The notes under the pieces were generated by a model that saw only the letters and a list, made by a program, of their open reading frames with translations, ran no database searches and was not told the DNA's origin. From the NCBI GenBank assembly GCA_964549915.1, contig CAZJWX010000011.1, positions 1 to 64,000 of the forward strand: DNA of 64,000 nucleotides, written 5' to 3'. Shown here in pieces: positions 59,296-64,000 of this stretch (within the stretch, counting starts at the first letter, position 1; every line of letters begins with the position of its first letter). The stretch comes from JAUZRW01 sp964549915 (lineage in GTDB: Bacteria; Chloroflexota; Anaerolineae; Aggregatilineales; Phototrophicaceae). A program made the position numbers and the translations under genes.

Positions 59296-60339
59296 TTAAC
59301 GGAAGGGCGGTGCGTAGATCAGGCCGCCGCGCGTCCACAGATCGTTCACGGTACCTTCGCGCTGCAAGCCAATCGGTTCCAGGTTGCGCTCGTAGACTTC
59401 AGCATAGTTGCCGACCTGCTGCAGGACGGTGACCATGAAGTCATTGGCGATACCCAGGTAGTTACCGCTATCGTTGTTGTTCGTACCCAGCAGGCGCTGA
59501 ATGACCGGGTTTTCGCTTTCCAGGAATTCAGTCACATTTTCGCTGTTGATGCCGAGTTCTTCAGCGTTCACCATGCCGAAGTGCACCCAGGCGATGATTT
59601 CAGCGAACTGCGGATCGCTCTGCGGGGACAGCGGGCCGAGAGGCTCCTTGCTGAGGGTTTCCGGCAGGATGACGAATTCAGCCGGGTTTTCCGACGAAGC
59701 GTGGAAGGAAGCAATACCGCTCTTGTCCGTCGTCCAGGCCGTGCAAGCGCCGTTCAGGAAAGCATCCCAGGTGCTGTTCGCATCGGGGAAGACCAGAATT
59801 TCAATGTCGAGGCCATTGGCGCTGACAAAGTCGGTGATGTTCAGTTCCGTCGTCGTGCCGGTCTGCACGCAGATGCTGCCACCATCCAGTTCGAAAGCGC
59901 TTGTCAAACCGAGTTCTGCGCGAGTGCCGATACCCTGACCGTCGTAGAAGGTCGTCGGCCCGAAGATCGCGCCCCAGGTGACATCACGGCTGAGCGTGTA
60001 CGTGGTGTTACGTGCCATCATGTCAATTTCGCCAGACTGAATGGCCGCCTGACGTTCTGCCCCTGTCAGCGGGCGGAAGCTGACTGCATTCGCGTCTCCC
60101 AGCACAGCGGCTGCTACCGCACGGCAGAAATCGACATCGAAGCCAGACCACTCACCAGCTTCATTGAGGAAGCCAAAGCCCTGGACACTCTGGTTGACAC
60201 CACAGATCAACTCACCACGTTCAATAATCGCCGACGTGATCGGCCCAATTTCAGTTTCCTGAGCAGTGGAAACGCCAAAAGCGCCCACCGTCAGCACGGA
60301 AGCGATGAGCAGAATCGCAACGATACGGGTCAATTTCAT
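59296..60339 (-). CDS. Amino-acid ABC transporter solute-binding protein (AapJ-like)
   Basis: Periplasmic or surface-associated family 3 binding protein, 347 aa; signal peptide about 1-27 ending VSTAQ; AAGGAG 10 nt before the ATG. It begins IIERGELICGVNQSVQGFGFLNEAGEWSGFDVDFCRAVAAAV, the general amino-acid (AapJ/BztA) pattern. ERQAAIQSGEIDMMARNTTYTLSRD and GSICVQTGTTTELN follow. There is no lipobox, so it would be soluble or held otherwise. First gene of the operon. Confidence 0.93.
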   Translation of the reverse strand: MKLTRIVAILLIASVLTVGAFGVSTAQETEIGPITSAIIERGELICGVNQSVQGFGFLNEAGEWSGFDVDFCRAVAAAVLGDANAVSFRPLTGAERQAAIQSGEIDMMARNTTYTLSRDVTWGAIFGPTTFYDGQGIGTRAELGLTSAFELDGGSICVQTGTTTELNITDFVSANGLDIEILVFPDANSTWDAFLNGACTAWTTDKSGIASFHASSENPAEFVILPETLSKEPLGPLSPQSDPQFAEIIAWVHFGMVNAEELGINSENVTEFLESENPVIQRLLGTNNNDSGNYLGIANDFMVTVLQQVGNYAEVYERNLEPIGLQREGTVNDLWTRGGLIYAPPFR

Positions 60340-60768
60340 AACCTAACCTTCTCCTTCGTTAAATGAATTTTGCCACCTTTAACAAGGCTGCGGCTGTTTT
60401 AACACATTCAAAGGGATACGGCAAACGTAACGACCTTGTACAAAGCGCATGAATTTGTCTCTATCCATTTTTGGCATTCTGTCGCTTATTTGCACTGTCG
60501 TCCAGTTCAAGACCCGCCGTTTGGCGCTATCAACACGCAGTTACACGCTGGAATTGTGTGCTTTGAATGCGGTTCGAAATGGAAGTCATGGCGATTTCAG
60601 AAGCGCTCTATCACACTTGCAAGCCACTGGCTGCCTGTAAAAGTTGCACAAGTCATCAGTGAGAGCCGCACACTTTGTTAACGTTACTTTAATCTCAGGC
60701 CCGGCATAAGTGCGGATAAGGCTTCAAAAACTTGTCAGTTTGAGCGCTTCAATGCTACACTACACATT
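60340..60768. other. 429-bp divergent intergenic region
   Basis: No convincing gene. Short open frames (up to 81 codons, 60436-60681) lack ribosome-binding sites and recognisable content. GGTTCGAAAT at 60571 resembles a tRNA T-arm, but no matching stems exist. The region should hold promoters for the binding-protein gene (-) and the response regulator (+). Confidence 0.5.
60732..60761 (+). promoter_or_regulatory. Candidate promoter giving a leaderless response-regulator mRNA
   Basis: TTGTCA (60732-60737), 18 bp and TACACT (60756-60761) place the transcription start at about the ATG at 60769. No Shine-Dalgarno sequence is present, which fits leaderless translation. Confidence 0.45.
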
Positions 60769-61473
60769 ATGAAAATCATGATCGTTGATGATGAACAAGC
60801 AATTCGGGAGGCGTTGGGGCGCAAGCTTCAACGTGAGAGTTTCGATGTCGTGCTTGCGGAAGATGGGACGGCGGCATTGCGCAGCTTCCATTCCGAACGA
60901 CCGGATCTCGTCGTCCTCGATATCGTCATGGCTGGTGGCATGGACGGGTTCACAGTTTGCCGTCGCATCCGCGAGCTGGCAGACACACCCATCATGATGC
61001 TTTCCGCCAATGCGGTGACGGAAGAAGATGTCATAGAAGGCCTCAATGCTGGTGCGGATGAATACCTCATCAAGCCCATCCGCCTCAATGAGTTCGTGGC
61101 ACGTGTGAATGCCCTGCTCCGACGTTCACAGATTGCGTCTACCGAAGTCGAACAAGTCTACGATGATGGATACCTCCAGGTTGATCTTCATCGGCGACAA
61201 GTGCACGTCAATGGCAAGAAAGTTCACCTGACACCCACAGAGTTCAAGCTTCTGGCCGTGTTGATGGAGAATGCGGGGCGCGTCGTACCCCAACGAGACC
61301 TTCTCGAACAGGTCTGGGGCAGGGAGTACATTGATGATGTCTACTACCCGCGCGTCTATGTGAGCCAGCTTCGGCGCAAGGTAGAACAAGACCCGTCAAA
61401 TCCCATTTACATCCTGACGGAACACCGCGTTGGTTATCGCTTCGAGAAGCAGCCGCGCGCACTATCCGAATAG
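60769..61473 (+). CDS. OmpR-family response regulator
   Basis: A 234-aa two-component regulator. The receiver domain (1-115) has the acidic pair DDE (about 7-9), the phosphoacceptor Asp in LVVLDIVMAGG and the Lys in YLIKPIRL. A winged-helix DNA-binding domain (about 130-230) has HLTPTEFKLLAVLMENAGRVV and YVSQLRRKVEQDPSNPIYILTEHRVGYRF. It is followed by its probable partner kinase 34 nt later. Targets unknown. Confidence 0.95.
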   Translation: MKIMIVDDEQAIREALGRKLQRESFDVVLAEDGTAALRSFHSERPDLVVLDIVMAGGMDGFTVCRRIRELADTPIMMLSANAVTEEDVIEGLNAGADEYLIKPIRLNEFVARVNALLRRSQIASTEVEQVYDDGYLQVDLHRRQVHVNGKKVHLTPTEFKLLAVLMENAGRVVPQRDLLEQVWGREYIDDVYYPRVYVSQLRRKVEQDPSNPIYILTEHRVGYRFEKQPRALSE

Positions 61474-61507
61474 CGGCGGGCACAAACACCCGCATGACTT
61501 GCCGATC

Positions 61508-63706
61508 ATGGCCTTCTTCGAACCGTTCGCTCTGATCTTCAACAGCTTCACACTGGCGCTGGCGATTGCTTTTTTGTTCATCGTCCTCTGGTATGACGTT
61601 CGACGGACGGTAAATCAGTTCTTCGCGCTGTACTTGATTCTGGTTCAGATCTGGAATGTTGGTTTTCTGCTCGAGCAAGTTTCCCGCTTCATTGACGATG
61701 ACCGCTTCCTGGTCTTCGCAACGGGTCTGGCGGAAGCGGGTTTTGTCAGCTCCAGCATCGGCCTTTACAGCGTGATGGCTGTGTTGGTTGGCGTGCAACC
61801 GCGCCGTTTTCGTCTTATCATTGGCCTTTACCTGACCATCGCTCTTGGTTACGTCGGCTACCTCTACTCGACTGGCCAGGCCACGCCGCAGACATTATCC
61901 TTCGTGACATTCTTCTTCATCGTATTCGATGGGTTGACAATCTACTTGATGTGGCGTTATCGCCGTAAACTGCGCAATTCATGGGCGATGATTGGCATCC
62001 TGGGCTTTGTTGCCGGTCAGGTGATTAGCTATGCCAACCCCAACCTGGGACTGGACGCCGCTTCTGCCACCATCAGTTCTGTCGGGGTTCTGATCATCAG
62101 CGCGGCATTGATCCAGCAGCAGATCATCGTGCCGCTATTTGAGCGCGGCGCACAGCTAGAGGCGATGCACGAGGTCAGCATAGCCATCACGAGCCGGATT
62201 GCCACAGATGCGGTTCTCAATGAAATTGCGGAACGCGCTGCGGAATGGTTGCAAGCGGACGGAGCCTGTATCTTCCTCATGCAAGATGGCTGTCTGCGAC
62301 TTGTAGCCATCTACAACATGCCCTTGAGCGTGATGAACATGGAAGTTGAGCCAGGGTATGGCGTTTCCGGATCAGTGGCCCAGACGAAGGAGACCATCTT
62401 CCTGGAGAATTTCGCACGCGATTGGACAGAAGAAATCGAATTTCCGCTTGCGCAGGAAACGTTCGGTTCACTCATTGGGGTTCCCCTGGTCTATGACGAG
62501 GATGTGATTGGCACTTTGCTCGTGATCTCTGGGGCGCAGGGTCACCTGTTTGACCGCGACGATGTTGATTTGTTGGAGTTGCTCGCTGCGCAGGCCGCAG
62601 TCGCCATCACACATGGCAAACTCTTCAACGAGCAAAAAGTGCTGGCGGACCGCCTGGAAGTGGCTCATGATCAACTGCACACCGTTCTCACGAGCACCAA
62701 CAACCCGGTCATCGCCGTCAATCGCAGCCTGCAACTGGTATTCACGAATCCAGCAGCGATTTCACTCTTTGCCCTGGATACGATCCATCGCCGGGACAAT
62801 CTCACCCGTGCCCTACCCTCACATGTTGTCCCGCGTGATTTCCGCGCGGTGCTGCGACAAATTCGCACCGAGGGTGTCTACAATTACGAGATTGAGTGGC
62901 GCGGGAAGACTTATCTCTGCCACGTTGCGAGCCTGGGGGAGACTCGCATTGAAGGATTTGTCGCTGTCCTCAATGATGTGACCGAACTCAAGGAATTGGA
63001 TCGCATCAAGAGCGAGATGGTGCGTATGACCAGCCACGATCTCAAGAATCCATTGCAAGCCGCTATGGCAAATCTGGAATTGTTGCGCGATGATGTCGAG
63101 GCCTTCAAAGATCAGGAGGTCTCGCTCTCGATTGACAACATCGAGCGCCAATTGAACAAGATGGAACGCATCATCCGTGCCATTCTCGACCTGGAGCGAA
63201 TCCGCATGGGAGCCAACGCTGCCGATTTGTGCCATCCCGCCGAAATCATCGAGGATGCTGTAGCCGAATTGCGCGATATGGCCCAGGAGCAGCACGTTAC
63301 GTTGACCGTGCAGGTTGCGCCGGATGTACGGAACTTTCTGGGGGATGCGGAACAGTTCGAACGTGCCATCATCAACCTCGTCGAGAATGCGATCAAGTTC
63401 AACCATGCAGGAGGTGAGGTGCAGATCGCAGCAAAAAATGACGGTAACAGCATCATGATCACCGTTCGCGATAATGGCATCGGGATTCCGTATGAGGTTC
63501 AGTCCAAAATTTTCGATCGCTTCTTTCGGGGGCATCAGCAGGGGGCGGAGCACATCAGCGGCTCTGGCCTCGGCCTCAGCCTGGTAAAGGCTGTGATTGA
63601 TAACCATGGTGGGCAAATCTGGCTGGAAAGCGCGAGTAGAGTGGGCACGACTTTCTCTATGCGCATTCCAGTTGCCACCAACGCAATTTCTGTTGTTAGT
63701 GAGTAG
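61508..63706 (+). CDS. Sensor histidine kinase with 7TM-like, GAF and PAS domains
   Basis: A 732-aa membrane kinase. I use the ATG at 61508 because the longer frame overlaps the regulator's coding end. About seven TM helices (5-220) resemble the 7TM histidine-kinase N-terminus. A GAF domain follows (about 235-380; ITSRIATDAVLNEIAERAAEWL ... LLVISGAQGHLFDRDDVDLLELLAAQAAVAI). A PAS domain covers about 395-495. HisKA has the phospho-His in TSHDLKNPLQAAM. The ATPase domain has NLVENAIKFN, DNGIGIPYEVQSKIFDRFFRG and GSGLGLSLV. A coiled-coil-like stretch precedes the PAS. The signal is unknown. Confidence 0.93.
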   Translation: MAFFEPFALIFNSFTLALAIAFLFIVLWYDVRRTVNQFFALYLILVQIWNVGFLLEQVSRFIDDDRFLVFATGLAEAGFVSSSIGLYSVMAVLVGVQPRRFRLIIGLYLTIALGYVGYLYSTGQATPQTLSFVTFFFIVFDGLTIYLMWRYRRKLRNSWAMIGILGFVAGQVISYANPNLGLDAASATISSVGVLIISAALIQQQIIVPLFERGAQLEAMHEVSIAITSRIATDAVLNEIAERAAEWLQADGACIFLMQDGCLRLVAIYNMPLSVMNMEVEPGYGVSGSVAQTKETIFLENFARDWTEEIEFPLAQETFGSLIGVPLVYDEDVIGTLLVISGAQGHLFDRDDVDLLELLAAQAAVAITHGKLFNEQKVLADRLEVAHDQLHTVLTSTNNPVIAVNRSLQLVFTNPAAISLFALDTIHRRDNLTRALPSHVVPRDFRAVLRQIRTEGVYNYEIEWRGKTYLCHVASLGETRIEGFVAVLNDVTELKELDRIKSEMVRMTSHDLKNPLQAAMANLELLRDDVEAFKDQEVSLSIDNIERQLNKMERIIRAILDLERIRMGANAADLCHPAEIIEDAVAELRDMAQEQHVTLTVQVAPDVRNFLGDAEQFERAIINLVENAIKFNHAGGEVQIAAKNDGNSIMITVRDNGIGIPYEVQSKIFDRFFRGHQQGAEHISGSGLGLSLVKAVIDNHGGQIWLESASRVGTTFSMRIPVATNAISVVSE

Positions 63707-63733
63707 TCTGCAAAGTAAAGGGTAACCAGCGTT

Positions 63734-64000
63734 ATGCGTGCAAAAATCGTCGTAGTTCTCGTCCTCGTCAGTCTGCTGTCGTTGATTGGTCACAGTATTG
63801 CCCAGAGTGATCCGGCGACACCAACACCAGCCCCATCCAAAACCCCGCTACCGCCCGCGAGCAGCACACCGAGCGATCAAGAGGCTCAGGCCGAAGCGAC
63901 ACCCGAAGTATCAGAAGAATCCGAGTCCTCGTTGAGTCCCCTACCCCGTTCTTACACACAGGAAGACCTTTCCGTATTGGTGGGTAATGTCCAGCTTCCC
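63734..64000 (+). CDS. Start of an exported Pro/Thr/Ser-rich protein (truncated by window end)
   Basis: The first 89 codons of an open frame running off the window. A signal peptide (RAKIVVVLVLVSLLSLIGHSIAQ) is followed by a Pro/Thr/Ser/Glu-rich linker (TPTPAPSKTPLPPASSTPS, EATPEVSEESESS) and then SYTQEDLSVLVGNVQLP, where a folded domain seems to begin. It lies 27 nt after the kinase stop, so it may be co-transcribed and could be a secreted partner of that system. No family can be named from this part. Confidence 0.65.
   Translation, partial: MRAKIVVVLVLVSLLSLIGHSIAQSDPATPTPAPSKTPLPPASSTPSDQEAQAEATPEVSEESESSLSPLPRSYTQEDLSVLVGNVQLP

Noticed and set aside
60571..60580. GGTTCGAAAT resembling a tRNA T-arm
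   Set aside because: The flanking bases cannot form a T-stem, and no acceptor or anticodon arm can be folded.
60436..60681. Small gene in the intergenic region before the response regulator
   Set aside because: There is no ribosome-binding site, hydrophobic pattern or recognisable motif, and codon use looks random.
62819..63793. A 324-codon antisense frame over the histidine kinase gene
   Set aside because: The sense frame has all kinase motifs; the antisense frame has none and crosses the gene boundary.

Overview
This 64 kb window is chromosomal DNA of a free-living bacterium. It is most consistent with the Chloroflexota (Anaerolineae or a related class). The main evidence is a mevalonate-route isoprenoid set of class II HMG-CoA reductase, mevalonate kinase, isopentenyl phosphate kinase and a decarboxylase of the phosphomevalonate type. 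That combination is known from Roseiflexus and its relatives and is otherwise mostly archaeal. Supporting evidence is a base composition in the mid-50s % GC by eye, many secreted SH3, L,D-transpeptidase, LysM and beta-propeller proteins, and a serine palmitoyltransferase-like enzyme and a sulfolipid-type epimerase. No rRNA, tRNA, CRISPR array, prophage or insertion sequence was found. One tyrosine recombinase next to an orphan gene is the only mobile-looking spot.

Layout. 0.2-5.3 kb: an RND exporter with a very large repeat-bearing extracytoplasmic insertion. 5.3-9.7 kb: an SPT-like alpha-oxoamine synthase, a small membrane protein, a polysaccharide deacetylase, HMG-CoA reductase and a tiny beta-rich protein. 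9.8-13.5 kb: a MalK-type ATPase divergent from a tightly overlapping three-gene operon (CinA-like, OMP decarboxylase-like, orotate phosphoribosyltransferase-like). Members of this operon have lost catalytic residues. 13.5-20 kb: lepA, tlyA and a secreted or membrane cluster (protease-like, PsbP-like, PrsW-like). 20-23.3 kb: a dipeptide-type ABC importer lacking an ATPase. 23.3-26.1 kb: ipk and mvk, divergent from the decarboxylase. 26.2-33 kb: RseP protease, HEAT protein, SCP2 protein, beta-propeller, LysM/M23 lipoprotein and SH3 membrane protein. 33-34.3 kb: an A-type Fe-S carrier with a SufR-like regulator. 34.4-42.7 kb: amino-acid biosynthesis (pheA, asd, hisD-like, hisG, hisZ-like) with an SQD1-like epimerase and an APH-fold kinase. 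42.8-49.3 kb: two L,D-transpeptidases, an SH3 repeat protein and a TPR protein. 49.3-54 kb: YigZ, a P-loop ATPase, a queuosine-precursor transporter, the recombinase and an orphan gene. 54.1-60.3 kb: an Aap-type amino-acid ABC importer. 60.8-64 kb: a two-component system and the start of a secreted protein.

The genes suggest a cell that makes isoprenoids by the phosphomevalonate decarboxylase/IPK route, imports peptides and amino acids, and invests in envelope remodelling. The most unusual feature is the cinA/pyrF-like/pyrE-like operon of apparent pseudoenzymes. Next come the oversized insertions in two transport proteins and the HisD-like protein with altered zinc ligands.
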